A stretch of 64,000 nucleotides of DNA from Thermoguttaceae bacterium (GCA_017559825.1 JAFYQR010000130.1:1-64000), one strand, 5' to 3'. Shown: positions 26,868-35,767, numbered from the stretch's first letter. Notes: generated by a model from the sequence alone, not told the origin. Numbers and translations are program-made.

Positions 26868-27725
26868 TTAACGCTCGTTAAAAACACTTCCAGCGAAACG
26901 CCGAACGCCGACGCTCGAATCGTTAATTATACCCGCTTTAACCGCCGCGTCAAGCGGACTTGCGATAAACGCCGCGCTGCAAAAATTCAAGGAAACCGCG
27001 ATCGCGTAAAAGTTGCGTCTGCTGACGAATTTTCTCCCTAATATGATCGTTCTTCGGATATTTTCGTTCAACTCGTCGACGAACGCGTAAACGTCGTTTA
27101 AACGAAAAACGTCCGTCGGAATTTTTTCAATACAGGTCATCACCTCAAGAAGCCAACCGCGGCTTTCTAAGTTTCTCGTTTGCAACCGTTCGCAACGCCG
27201 ATACGCCGCAACGACTTCCGTTTTTTCAAGCGCCTTTCCATCTCGAACAACGGGAACGCGCCCGCTTTCCGGAATCTCACTCAACCAAATTTTACTACCA
27301 ACCCAACCGGCGCGTCGAGCCGTCGCCGGTAAAGGAGATCGACGTTCGACGACGCTCGGCGTAAAGAAAAATTTTGGAATCAACGTCAAACCGCAAACTT
27401 CGAAACGCGTTCCCGCAACCCGATATTCTAGCGCTAACAAATGCGGATTTTTGTCGCTCGTAATTCGTTTGATCGTCGCGTCGTAAGCGCCGCCGGAAAT
27501 TTTCCGTCCAAACTTTCCTTTTTTACTTTTCAGCTCGAAAATTTCGTTGCAGCGCGAACAAAAAAAATCGGCGACCGGTTTGCCGTTCGGAAATTTTGTT
27601 AATCGGTCGTTTCCGCAACAAGGACAAAAAAGTTCCTTCGCCGCCCAAGGTTCGCTCATTACGCGCGTCTTTTGCGAACCGCTCGAATAATCGTTCGCCA
27701 ACGCTTCGTCGAAAAATAAATTCAT
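26868..27725 (-). CDS. DpnI-family methyl-directed restriction endonuclease, frameshifted near its C-terminus
   Basis: The open frame gives 285 residues. Residues 1-225 align closely, from memory, with DpnI of Streptococcus pneumoniae, which cuts G(m6A)TC: SQKTRV at 17-22, zinc cysteines 34, 37, 56 and 59, and a PD-(D/E)xK active site Asp53, Glu64, Lys66 (VADFF, then FELKSKKG), all at the same residue numbers. After residue about 222 the frame becomes unlike DpnI. Another frame reads [18 protein letters not shown] and on to GVYRKSA, which matches the DpnI winged-helix domain, and stops at 26950. One extra A in the AAAA run (T run at 27061-27064 on the given strand) would join them. It may be a lesion, a phase-variable site or a sequence error. 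It starts 24 bases after the Gfo/Idh gene. Confidence 0.85.
   Translation of the reverse strand: MNLFFDEALANDYSSGSQKTRVMSEPWAAKELFCPCCGNDRLTKFPNGKPVADFFCSRCNEIFELKSKKGKFGRKISGGAYDATIKRITSDKNPHLLALEYRVAGTRFEVCGLTLIPKFFFTPSVVERRSPLPATARRAGWVGSKIWLSEIPESGRVPVVRDGKALEKTEVVAAYRRCERLQTRNLESRGWLLEVMTCIEKIPTDVFRLNDVYAFVDELNENIRRTIILGRKFVSRRNFYAIAVSLNFCSAAFIASPLDAAVKAGIINDSSVGVRRFAGSVFNER
26926..26953 (-). promoter_or_regulatory. Promoter for uvrB, inside the end of the DpnI-like gene
   Basis: On the minus strand, TTGACG (26948-26953), 16 bases, TATAAT (26926-26931), about 75 bases before uvrB. The TTGA of the -35 contains the stop codon that the DpnI-like gene would use if its frameshift were repaired. 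Confidence 0.7.
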
Positions 27726-27749
27726 CGCCGTTTTTTCGTTCTTCGTTCC

Positions 27750-28952
27750 TTAAAGCGATTCCCAACGCCGGCTCGCGACCGAGCGTTTGACGACGTCGAG
27801 CGCGTCTTGGATTCGCAAACCTTGCGCCAAATCCGGGCCGAACGAGCCGCCCTCGCCGACCGAACGGTAAAACGTCGCCAACGACGCGACGTGCGCTCGC
27901 AACCAGCCGGTCGTCGATTTCGCCGACGGGAAGTCGCACTCCGGCGCTTCGTAACGCGCGCCCGCCGCGATTCGCGTCCAACCGGATTCGCCGCCGTTCG
28001 GCCCGCTCGGTTTCGTTCCGTCGAAAAACTCCAAATAGTGCGGCTCCATCAGCGAAAACCTTACCGCGCCTTGCGTTCCGCCGATCTCGAACGTCATTTC
28101 GTCCTCCGCGCCGGTCGCCAACTTCGTCGCTTCGACGACGCCGGTCAACGCCGCCGGATTCGTCGGGTCGCTCGCCGCGTCGTTTTTCGCCGGGCGCGAC
28201 AGGCCCCGCGTCAAAATCGAAACGGCGTCCTCCGCTTCGACCGGGCGCGTCGGAACGTCCGCCGCGTTCTCGCCCTGTCGAATTGCTCTCTCCGGTCGCG
28301 TCGGCCAAAGAGTCGTCGCCGTCGCCGTCAACTCCGCCGGAAGTCCTACCAAATAGTCGGTTAAGTCGAGCAAGTGCGAAGCTAAGTCGAGAATCGTTCC
28401 GCCGCTGGGCGCGTGTTTCCAACGGAACGGCGCCGACGCGTCCAAAGCGCCCGCGTGATAGTAGCCGATTCGATAACGAACCAACCGCCCGAGCCGCCCC
28501 GACGCGATCAGCTCTTTCGCCCGTCGAATCGCCGCGAACCCCCGCAAGTGAAACGCGACTTGCGTCGGCGCGTCGTAACCGGTCTCCGCCAACGCCGCCC
28601 GAACGGTCGCCGCCTCCGCCGCGTTCGAAACGACCGGCTTTTCGCAGTAAATCGGCTTTTTACAGCGAATCGCGGCGAGAAGCGCGGGCAAGTGTTCCGC
28701 GTTCGGCGCGCAAACGTGAACGACGTCGACCGCCGGATTCTCGATCAACGCCGTCCAATCGGTCGTCGCCAACTCGCAGCCGAGCGTTTGTCGCGCGGTC
28801 TCCGCCGTCTCCGCTCGACTCGTCGCGACGCCGAAAATCCGCGGCGCGACCGTCAAACCCGGCGCGAAAAACGGCAAACTAGCCAAGCCGTAAGCGTGCG
28901 CTTTGCCGATCATTCCGAACCCGATCAACCCGACGTTCAACGTTTTTTTCAT
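27750..28952 (-). CDS. Gfo/Idh/MocA-family oxidoreductase (cytoplasmic)
   Basis: 400 residues. The Rossmann fingerprint GLIGFGMIGKAHA is at 8-20, and the family EKP motif with its catalytic lysine is present in IYCEKPV (about residues 95-101). The C-terminal domain has GGTILDLASHLLDL, which carries the usual Asp/His pair. There is no Tat or Sec signal, so it acts in the cytoplasm as an NAD(P)-dependent sugar, inositol or related dehydrogenase. The substrate is not predictable. The next gene on the strand is the DpnI homologue 24 bases later, so the two may share a transcript even though no functional link is obvious. Confidence 0.87.
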   Translation of the reverse strand: MKKTLNVGLIGFGMIGKAHAYGLASLPFFAPGLTVAPRIFGVATSRAETAETARQTLGCELATTDWTALIENPAVDVVHVCAPNAEHLPALLAAIRCKKPIYCEKPVVSNAAEAATVRAALAETGYDAPTQVAFHLRGFAAIRRAKELIASGRLGRLVRYRIGYYHAGALDASAPFRWKHAPSGGTILDLASHLLDLTDYLVGLPAELTATATTLWPTRPERAIRQGENAADVPTRPVEAEDAVSILTRGLSRPAKNDAASDPTNPAALTGVVEATKLATGAEDEMTFEIGGTQGAVRFSLMEPHYLEFFDGTKPSGPNGGESGWTRIAAGARYEAPECDFPSAKSTTGWLRAHVASLATFYRSVGEGGSFGPDLAQGLRIQDALDVVKRSVASRRWESL

Positions 28953-29221
28953 CGCCGTTCCTTTCGTTTTTTCGTTGCGCGAACGCTCGCCAAACCGCTT
29001 AAGCTCCGCTAATTGCGTAAACCGCTCAAAATTCTCCGACGCGCGGACGCTCTATTTTTCTAAGCGCCGACAAAATAAAATCCGCTCAAAACGCCGTTAT
29101 TCCCCGCGTTCCCCGTTTGCCTCCACCCCAATTTCAACGCCGCGGACGACGTTTGTCGGCGCCCTCCAAACCGGAATCGCGCTTTCTCTCGCGCAATCGT
29201 TCCAGCGGAATGAAAAACTTG

Positions 29222-29307
29222 GTTGTCGACAACGATCGAAAATCGGCGGAATCTAGCGCCCCGCTCGTTCGTTCGCGCGAAAAGCGCAAACGCCGGTTGT
29301 CGACAAA
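29222..29307. promoter_or_regulatory. Pair of GTTGTCGACAAC-type palindromes in a gene-free gap
   Basis: A perfect 12-base palindrome GTTGTCGACAAC (29222-29233) and a near copy GTTGTCGACAAA (29296-29307) lie 74 bases apart between the Gfo/Idh gene and the tRNA terminator. They could be operator sites, but GTCGAC is common in this genome. The rest of 28953-29384 shows no gene. Confidence 0.25.
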
Positions 29308-29384
29308 ACGAGACCGCCGCCGCGGTTTCCCTTGTTCGACCGATTAAAACCGTCGTTTACCGGCGCGGGCGTTCCGTTCGGGGC

Positions 29385-29422
29385 AAAAAAAAAGAGTTTC
29401 GACAACTCGCCGAAACTCTTTT
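29385..29422 (-). terminator. Intrinsic terminator after tRNA-Ile
   Basis: On the minus strand, AAGAGTTTCG pairs with CGAAACTCTT and a run of nine T follows, just past the tRNA 3' end. Confidence 0.85.
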
Positions 29423-29430
29423 CTTCACAG

Positions 29431-29505
29431 TGGGCGCACATGGACTCGAACCATGGACCTCGTCCTTATCAGGGACGCGCTCTAACCAAACTGAGCTATG
29501 CGCCC
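29431..29505 (-). tRNA. tRNA-Ile (anticodon GAT)
   Basis: A 75-base cloverleaf on the minus strand: acceptor GGGCGCA pairs with TGCGCCC, D arm GCTC/GAGC, anticodon stem CGTCC/GGACG around CTGATAA, variable loop AGGTC, and T arm CATGG TTCGAGT CCATG. The discriminator base is A and the CCA end is not encoded. Here it stands alone, not inside an rRNA operon as is common for tRNA-Ile(GAT). Confidence 0.97.
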
Positions 29506-29570
29506 GACCGAGTCGTCGAAAACCGCCGCTCGAAGCGCGACAATTCCCAAACGTCTCAAATGTTTTTCGC

Positions 29571-29598
29571 ATTTTACCCCAAAACGTCAAAAGCGCAA
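29571..29598 (-). promoter_or_regulatory. Possible promoter for tRNA-Ile
   Basis: On the minus strand, TTGCGC (29593-29598), 16 bases, TAAAAT (29571-29576), ending 65 bases before the mature 5' end. Confidence 0.4.
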
Positions 29599-29657
29599 GG
29601 GGCTAAATCAAAAAATCCGCAAAAATTTCCCGAAATTTCGACGAATTTTCGCCAAGC

Positions 29658-31964
29658 TCAAAACGGCGGCGTTCCGGACGCGCCGCCTCTTCCGCTCGTT
29701 CTCCCGCCCGAGCCGGACGCGCCGCCTCTTTCGTTCGTTCTTCCGCCCGAGCCGGAAGCTCCGGCGCTTCCGCTCGCCCCCGCCGCGTCCAACGCTCCCG
29801 GCGCTCCGAACGCGGCGGACGTTTCCGATTCGACGGACGGCGTCGCCGCGGTTTCGGCGTCGGTCGACTCGCTCGAATTGCGCCAACGTCGATTCGACCG
29901 CATCGTTTGGAGCGCGTTCAGAAGTTGGTCGCGCCGCGACGTCGGAGCGGCGGGCTCGGTCGTTTCGGGAGCGGTCGCGTCGGTCGAAGCGCCGATTTCC
30001 TCGATCGGAAGTCCCAACGGATCGGTCGCTTCCAACGTTTGCGGCGTCGACGCGAAATCGGCGGGCCGGGCGACGGACGGATTCGCCCCGTTTCCCGTTC
30101 CCAACGCGGCGCCCGGCGTCGTCTCCGCTCCGCTCGGAGTCGGAACGCTCGGCGCGTCGAAACGGTATCCGGTCTGCCGGTCGAGTTCGGCGAACGGATC
30201 GGCCGCGCTTCCGGGCGTCTCGATTTCGAAAACGCCCGACGTCGCTTGGTCGAGCGCGTCCCACTCGGACCCGACGAGCGCGCCTCCGGAGCCAACCGCC
30301 GAGCCGCCGAGCAAAATCGCGTCGGAGAACCCTTTGCCGTTCATCGACAAGTCCTTGTAAAAGACTTGTCGCGGCGGCTCCGTCGTTCCGTCGACGACGA
30401 CCTCGGCTCTCGCCGACACGTCGACGCCGTCGAGAAAACCGACGATTTGAGCGCGATAAACGTCGCCTCGCGTCGTCGTTTTGTCGTAAATCGCCTTCAT
30501 CGTCTCCCAGTCGACGATTCCCTTCGTATAAAGCCAAGTCGCGTGTCGGTAATCGTCCGGAATCGCTTCGTCGAGCGCCGGACGGTCGTCCAAAATTCGC
30601 CGAACGTCCGCGGTCGCCAAACCGGGAATCGCCGCCAAGACCGGGCGTGGAGCCGCGTTGACGTTGACCCGCCCGACGATCGTCGTCGAAGGACTCGTCG
30701 ACGCGAAGTCGAGCAATTTGAAGATTTCCTCCGCGTTCGCGTTCGAACGCGCCGTCGTCAGCGGCGAATCGATCGCCGTTCCGCCGACTAAAACGCGCCC
30801 TCCGACGACGTCGAGCGGAGTCGCCAACGTAAAACTCGCCGGAACGCTAAAATCGACCGCCGTCGACGCGAGCCGTCCCGTCGGAACCGGATTCCCCTCG
30901 GCGTCCTTCGCGTCGACGCCGCTCGTCGGGCCGAACTGCCGCGCCCAAACGACGAACTTCGCCAACTCTTCGCCGACTCGCGGCGCCAGCTCTTGGTAGA
31001 GAAACTCCAAGTCGTCGACGTTCAAGTCGACGCGCGCTTCGCCGGTCGGGTCGACGTCCTTTTCGGCGCTGAAAACGGTCAGCAGCTCTTTCCAAGGAAC
31101 CGCGTTCCCTTGCCCGCTCCGCCGCGACGAAGCGGTCGGAAGCGCGAGCGTCGTCAGCGAGCCGCCGAGCGCTGAATCGCTCGGCGTCGACTCGTCGATA
31201 TTTTCGAGACCGAACGTAAAGTTTTCGTCCGTTCCGTAAAGATGCAAACGAGTAACGCCCCGCGCCAACAACAACTCTTCGAGGAAAACCGGGACGGCGT
31301 TGCGCGGACTGTACGGGAGCTTTTCGTCCGTATAATATCGAGTCTCGCCGCCGTTCGGACGCGCCGTTTCGTCGGCGTCGATCCAGTCGAGAATCGAGTC
31401 GGCGGCGGTCGCGGTCATTCCGGGCAACTTCATGAGCGCGTCGCGTCCGGCGCCCTCTTTCTCCGCTTCCCAAGCGAGCACGGCGTCGAGGTTCAAGCGC
31501 GTCGACTCGTCGACAAGGCCGTACCGAACGCCTTCGATATTCTCCTCTTCGAATTTCGGCGACAAAATCGTAAATCGCGACGTTTCCGTTCCGCCGTCTT
31601 CGAGCGTCAAGAGCGGGGCCGCGCAAAAATAGCTCGGATTGTCGTAAACGCCGCCGATTTTGTTCCGCTCTTTGGGGCTCGTTTCGAGCGTGCCGACCAA
31701 AAACGCGACCGCCGACCGGTCGACGCTCCGAACGAGCGCGTCGTACCCGCGTGTTTGCGTCGCCGTCCGCTCCGTTTGCATCAACGTCAAAAGGGTCGCG
31801 CCGCCGAGCGTCAGCGCCGCGACGACCAACGCGACGACCAGCAAAACGACGCCGTCCCGATCCGAACGCCGCCGAGCGAAACGCGCCGTCGCGATTCGTT
31901 TCGCCGTTTTCGTTTTTCGCGTTATTATTAATGAAAGAGCGTTCGCTCCGCCGTCGGTCGTCAT
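29658..31964 (-). CDS. Type II secretion/pseudopilin-like protein (GspK-like)
   Basis: 768 residues from the ATG at 31964. A basic N-terminus (RFARRRSDRDG) leads into one long hydrophobic helix (VVLLVVALVVAALTLGGATLL), the layout of minor pseudopilins. The central part has the GspK helix-hairpin-helix pattern twice: LNLDAVLAWE with ADSILDWIDAD, and VNVNAAPRPVLAAIPG with DVRRILDDRP. A long Pro/Ala/Thr-rich tail follows, ending in GASGSGGRT repeats. GspK is the tip of the type II secretion pseudopilus, but no other Gsp gene is nearby, so an orphan role in a planctomycete secretion or pilus system is inferred. The ATG overlaps the stop of the upstream gene as ATGA, which points to coupled translation. 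Confidence 0.8.
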   Translation of the reverse strand: MTTDGGANALSLIITRKTKTAKRIATARFARRRSDRDGVVLLVVALVVAALTLGGATLLTLMQTERTATQTRGYDALVRSVDRSAVAFLVGTLETSPKERNKIGGVYDNPSYFCAAPLLTLEDGGTETSRFTILSPKFEEENIEGVRYGLVDESTRLNLDAVLAWEAEKEGAGRDALMKLPGMTATAADSILDWIDADETARPNGGETRYYTDEKLPYSPRNAVPVFLEELLLARGVTRLHLYGTDENFTFGLENIDESTPSDSALGGSLTTLALPTASSRRSGQGNAVPWKELLTVFSAEKDVDPTGEARVDLNVDDLEFLYQELAPRVGEELAKFVVWARQFGPTSGVDAKDAEGNPVPTGRLASTAVDFSVPASFTLATPLDVVGGRVLVGGTAIDSPLTTARSNANAEEIFKLLDFASTSPSTTIVGRVNVNAAPRPVLAAIPGLATADVRRILDDRPALDEAIPDDYRHATWLYTKGIVDWETMKAIYDKTTTRGDVYRAQIVGFLDGVDVSARAEVVVDGTTEPPRQVFYKDLSMNGKGFSDAILLGGSAVGSGGALVGSEWDALDQATSGVFEIETPGSAADPFAELDRQTGYRFDAPSVPTPSGAETTPGAALGTGNGANPSVARPADFASTPQTLEATDPLGLPIEEIGASTDATAPETTEPAAPTSRRDQLLNALQTMRSNRRWRNSSESTDAETAATPSVESETSAAFGAPGALDAAGASGSAGASGSGGRTNERGGASGSGGRTSGRGGASGTPPF

Positions 31965-33739
31965 CGTTCGTTTCGCTCCGCGCGATCGTCGTTTGTCGTC
32001 GTTTTTTTCTTGTTTTCGTTGTTTTCGCCCGTTTCGCCGTCGAGCCGTCGGTCGTGATAGGCGCGTTTTAGCGCAGCCAACTTGCACAGCGCCGGTTTCG
32101 GTCGTCCGTCGACGTCGAAAAGCCCGGACGTCGGCGCCTCCGCCCGCGTCGACGAAACCGAGCCTTTTTTCTTGTTTCGCGTCGCTTCGCAAGAAGCCGT
32201 TTCGGAGAAATCGCCGTCCCTCGCCGAGCCGACGTCGTCCCAACGGCTCCAAATAGCCTCGTCGACGGAGCGGCGGGCCATCGCGGTCAAAAAGAACCGC
32301 CGCGCGTTCTCCTGCTGCGTCTTTTCGCTCCAAAACGACTCGTCGATTTCCAGTTCCGGAGGAGCGGTCAGCCAATAGTCGACGCCGCGCTCGCCGTCGC
32401 GCCGCTCTCGTCCGAACCAACGTCCCCAACCGGCCTCCGCCGTCGTCGAAAAGAGCGTCGGAACAGGCCCCTTCGGGTTTGCGCTCGGAAACGACGCCGC
32501 GACGCTCAACGGAACGCCGAGCGCCGCCCAACGGTCGAAAAATCGATGCAGCTCGAACGGATCGCGAGGCGCCGTCGCCAAGCGCGAAAGTCCGAAATTC
32601 GTTTCGAGATAAAACCCGTCGAACGCTCGCCGCAAAGCGAAACGATAGGCGACGTCCCAAGGCGCGCCCGCCGCCGAGCGATCGAAAAGCCCGGCGTCGC
32701 CGAACGGACTCTCAAACCCTAAAAACGCCTCCGCGTTCGAATCGATTCGTCGAATCCGACGCGCCGCCTCCTCGACCGTCGCGAAACGCGTTTCCGAACT
32801 CGGCGCGAAATCGCTACGCTCGACGTTCGTCGAAACGACCCAACGCCGAACCCGCCCCGCGGCGCGCTCGACCGCCGCCTCGACGAACCGCAAAAACGCC
32901 TCCGCGATCTCCGAATCGGAACGCCCGACAAGCCGCCGCGGCGTCGTCTCCAAATTCCAGCGCGTCAACGGCCCGAACGTCGTCCGCAAGCCGCGTTTTT
33001 CAGCGAACGCCAACGCTCGGTCGAACGCCGTCCAATCGAACGCGCCGGATCGTCGCTCGACGTCCGCCCAGGAAATCGTCGGATTAAAAACGTCGAACGC
33101 CGCTCGAAAACGCCGTCGCGCTCCGCTTCGAGTCGGATCGACGAACGGATTTTTTCCGCCGCGAAACGCCGACGCTCCCGCCGCGAACCCGAACGCCGTC
33201 GACCGCTCGAACGCGCCGTCGCGACGCGCTTCCGACGCTTGTTCGAGAAAGACGTCGTTGAGCCGCGAGCACGTCGCTCGCAACGATTCGAACGCCGCGA
33301 AACACTCCTCCTCGAACTCGGACGCGCTTCGATCCGCCGTCGCCAGCGCCGCGAAACGCCGCGTCTCGCGCCGAATCGTCGCTCGCAGAGCTCGAGAAAT
33401 ATCCAGTCCGAGCGTCCCCCACTCGAACCGCTTACGCAACAACCGAGCGAGCTGTCCCCGCGCCAACTCCAAAAAGAGCGAGCGAGGAACGCTCGACGGC
33501 GCCAACGTGCCCGTCGACGCAAAAATCAGCCCCTCTCGCCTCGAAAGACAGGGAACGTAAAAAACGCCCGACGCGATCGACGGAACAAAAAAACGAAGCG
33601 CGTTCGCCGTTTCCGTCGCCGGTTCGACTCGCGCTTCCGTCGGCGTCGGCGTTCGACCTCGCTCGACGAAAAACGCTCGCCGCGCCCTCGCCGGATCGAG
33701 CCGACGCTTCGGATAAATAAAAACGAACTCGTTCGCCAT
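31961..33739 (-). CDS. GH10-like (xylanase-fold) protein
   Basis: 592 residues from the ATG at 33739. Residues about 1-180 do not resemble a catalytic domain. From about 215 the sequence reads like a GH10 TIM barrel: FDVFNPTISWADVERRSGAFDW, then ALAFAEKRGLRTTFGPLTRWN and GRVRRWVVSTNVERSDF. In GH10 the acid/base Glu follows an Asn in that segment; here it is N-V-E, so activity is uncertain. A second Glu in FYLETNFGLS could be the nucleophile. No signal peptide is visible, odd for a xylanase. The basic tail (KKKTTTNDD) ends in a stop that overlaps the GspK-like start by four bases. A substrate in plant polysaccharide breakdown is only a guess. Confidence 0.6.
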   Translation of the reverse strand: MANEFVFIYPKRRLDPARARRAFFVERGRTPTPTEARVEPATETANALRFFVPSIASGVFYVPCLSRREGLIFASTGTLAPSSVPRSLFLELARGQLARLLRKRFEWGTLGLDISRALRATIRRETRRFAALATADRSASEFEEECFAAFESLRATCSRLNDVFLEQASEARRDGAFERSTAFGFAAGASAFRGGKNPFVDPTRSGARRRFRAAFDVFNPTISWADVERRSGAFDWTAFDRALAFAEKRGLRTTFGPLTRWNLETTPRRLVGRSDSEIAEAFLRFVEAAVERAAGRVRRWVVSTNVERSDFAPSSETRFATVEEAARRIRRIDSNAEAFLGFESPFGDAGLFDRSAAGAPWDVAYRFALRRAFDGFYLETNFGLSRLATAPRDPFELHRFFDRWAALGVPLSVAASFPSANPKGPVPTLFSTTAEAGWGRWFGRERRDGERGVDYWLTAPPELEIDESFWSEKTQQENARRFFLTAMARRSVDEAIWSRWDDVGSARDGDFSETASCEATRNKKKGSVSSTRAEAPTSGLFDVDGRPKPALCKLAALKRAYHDRRLDGETGENNENKKKTTTNDDRAERNER

Positions 33740-33816
33740 TCCTTTCCGCTCCGCCGCTCTCGCCGGCTCGTCCGCCGCGCAACCTTTTTCGCCGTCGCTT
33801 CCCAAACTTACCCTAA

Positions 33817-33845
33817 AATATAAAGCAAAGCGTCCGAAAAATCAA
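33817..33845 (-). promoter_or_regulatory. Promoter for the GH10-like/GspK-like operon
   Basis: On the minus strand, TTGATT (33840-33845), 17 bases, TATATT (33817-33822), about 80 bases before the ATG at 33739. Confidence 0.6.
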
Positions 33846-34011
33846 CGCCGCGCGACGACGTTTCGAGAAAAAAACGCTCGAAAACTTGGAAAACCCGATT
33901 CTTTCCTAAAGACAAAACGTTTTTTCACGCTATATTTCGCCTATCTTTACTAAATTTCCAAAAAATTTCAAGAAAAATCGGAAAAGTTTTGAAAATTTCC
34001 ACAGTTACGTC

Positions 34012-34083
34012 TGGAAAAACAGACTGTTCTTTTGTATAATGAGCGACGGAGGAGAAATTGGGCGTTTTTAACGCCTCCGTCCG
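34012..34083 (+). promoter_or_regulatory. Promoter and leader hairpin for the Tat oxidoreductase gene
   Basis: TGGAAA (34012-34017), 17 bases, TATAAT (34035-34040). The leader then forms a hairpin from GACGGAGG and CCTCCGTC (34046-34083), with no T-tract, so it may stabilise the message rather than terminate it. The surrounding 33846-34011 is AT-rich with no gene. Confidence 0.55.
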
Positions 34084-34175
34084 ATAACGAATACGCGAAC
34101 CGTTCTCCGCGACGCGCTCGGCGCCGTCGGCGATTCGGTTGGCGACGATTTATTTTGAACTTTTAGGAGTTTCAC

Positions 34176-35687
34176 ATGAGCATTAAGACTTCCCGTCGCG
34201 ATTTTCTTAAGGTTTCGACGATCGCGGGCGCCGGTTTCATGGTTGGCGCCGGCAACACCGTTAAACTCGCCCGCGCTTCCGCTCTCCAAGGCGTCGCGGT
34301 CGCCGGTATCGGCGTCGGCGGCAAGGGTTCCAGCGACATCCAACAAGCCGGCATTTACGGCAACGTCGTCGCGCTTTGCGATATCGACAAAGGGACGCTC
34401 GAAGGTCAAGCGAAAAACTTCAAACAACCGAAATGCTACCAAGACTACCGCGATCTGTACGCCGAAATGATGGACAAGATCGACGCCGTCGTCGTCAGCA
34501 CCCCGGACCACACCCACACCTGCATCACCGCGCAAGCGTTGAAAGCCGGCAAACACGCTTACACGCAAAAACCGCTCACCCGCACGATCGGCGAAGCCCG
34601 TTACCTCGGCTACCTCGCCAAGAAAAACGGCGTCTGCACCCAAATGGGCAACCAAGGCAGCACGCTCGACTCGATGCGCAACTGCGTCGCCCAAATTAAA
34701 GCCGGCGTTATCGGCGAAATCAAAGCCGTCCACATTTGGACGAACCGTCCGATTTGGGCTCAAGGTCCGAACCGCGACATGACGATGGCGAAATTCGAAG
34801 CGCAAATGAAAAAAGACTTCGCCGACGACCCGGAATTGGCCGAAGAAGAAGTCGCCGCCAAGAAAAAGCAAATCGCCGACGCTCTCAAGAACATCGATTG
34901 GGACTGCTGGATTGGTCCGGCTCCGAAACGCGAATTCTGGCCGGGCATCTACCACTCGTTCCAATGGCGCGGTTGGTGGGACTTCGGTTCCGGTTCGCTC
35001 GGCGACATGGCGTGCCACACCGCCAACATGCCGTACGGCGCTTGCGACCTGAAATTCCCGACCGAAGTCGTCGCGGAATCCTCCGGCCACGACTTCAACT
35101 CCTTCCCGGCGTTGAGCAAGATTTGGTTCCAATTCCCGGCCAACGATTGGCGCGACGCCGTCGAAGTTTCCTGGTTCGACGCCAAGACCCGTCCGGACGC
35201 TTCGATCTTCGAAAAATACGGCATTACGAAACCGACCGACTCCGGCTCGATCATCATCGGCACCAAGGGTTGCGCTTACAGCCCGGACGACTACGCTCGC
35301 AACTACGAACTTCGCGCTGAAGGCGGCGCCAAGCTCGAAGAAATCAAGGGCGTCGAATACCGCAAAGCCCCGACCGACGCCAAATCCGGCGACTTCGACA
35401 CCCGCAACAAACTCGAATGGTTCACCGCCATTCAAGAAAACAAACCGGAACTCTGCTGGAGCAACTTCCCGGAATTCGCCGGCCCGCTCACCGAAACGAT
35501 CCTCCTCGGCAACCTCGCCGTTTGGGCCGCTCCGGAAGCCGGCAAACGCGGCGAAACGATCAAGTGGGACGCGAAGAAACTCGAAGTTACCAACCTCGCC
35601 GATCTCAAGACCCCGGGCGTCGCGAAACTCGTCCGTCCGGAATACGAAAACGGCTACGAAAAGATCGACTGGTCCGAACTCAACTGA
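34176..35687 (+). CDS. Tat-exported Gfo/Idh/MocA-family oxidoreductase
   Basis: 503 residues. The N-terminus is a twin-arginine signal, SRRDFLKVS followed by a hydrophobic stretch (IAGAGFMVGAG), so the protein is exported folded with its cofactor. The Rossmann motif is VAGIGVGGKG, and the catalytic-lysine motif is QKP (AYTQKPLTRT) instead of the commoner EKP, a variant seen in planctomycete members. GSLGDMACHTANMP supplies the C-terminal His/Asp pair. Codon choice is strongly biased to C-ending codons (AAC, GAC, TTC, AAG), unlike most neighbours, which suggests high expression. AGGAG precedes the ATG. It is monocistronic, with its own promoter and terminators. The natural substrate is probably a sugar derivative, not deducible here. 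Confidence 0.9.
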   Translation: MSIKTSRRDFLKVSTIAGAGFMVGAGNTVKLARASALQGVAVAGIGVGGKGSSDIQQAGIYGNVVALCDIDKGTLEGQAKNFKQPKCYQDYRDLYAEMMDKIDAVVVSTPDHTHTCITAQALKAGKHAYTQKPLTRTIGEARYLGYLAKKNGVCTQMGNQGSTLDSMRNCVAQIKAGVIGEIKAVHIWTNRPIWAQGPNRDMTMAKFEAQMKKDFADDPELAEEEVAAKKKQIADALKNIDWDCWIGPAPKREFWPGIYHSFQWRGWWDFGSGSLGDMACHTANMPYGACDLKFPTEVVAESSGHDFNSFPALSKIWFQFPANDWRDAVEVSWFDAKTRPDASIFEKYGITKPTDSGSIIIGTKGCAYSPDDYARNYELRAEGGAKLEEIKGVEYRKAPTDAKSGDFDTRNKLEWFTAIQENKPELCWSNFPEFAGPLTETILLGNLAVWAAPEAGKRGETIKWDAKKLEVTNLADLKTPGVAKLVRPEYENGYEKIDWSELN

Positions 35688-35699
35688 GTTTGGTCTCGC

Positions 35700-35767
35700 A
35701 AACCGTTTGATTCAAGCGGTTTAGGTTGACGCAAAGGCGGTTCGTCGCAAGGCGAGCCGCTTTTTTT
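35700..35767 (+). terminator. Two successive terminator hairpins after the Tat oxidoreductase gene
   Basis: The first hairpin pairs AACCGTTTG with CAAGCGGTT (35700-35721). The second (about 35738-35760) pairs GCGGTTCGTC with GGCGAGCCGC using G-U pairs and is followed by seven T. Confidence 0.65.

Noticed and set aside
31964-32660. Upstream 232-residue extension of the GspK-like gene
   Set aside because: It overlaps the GH10-like gene in another frame and is Arg-rich; the ATG at 31964 gives the usual pseudopilin start.
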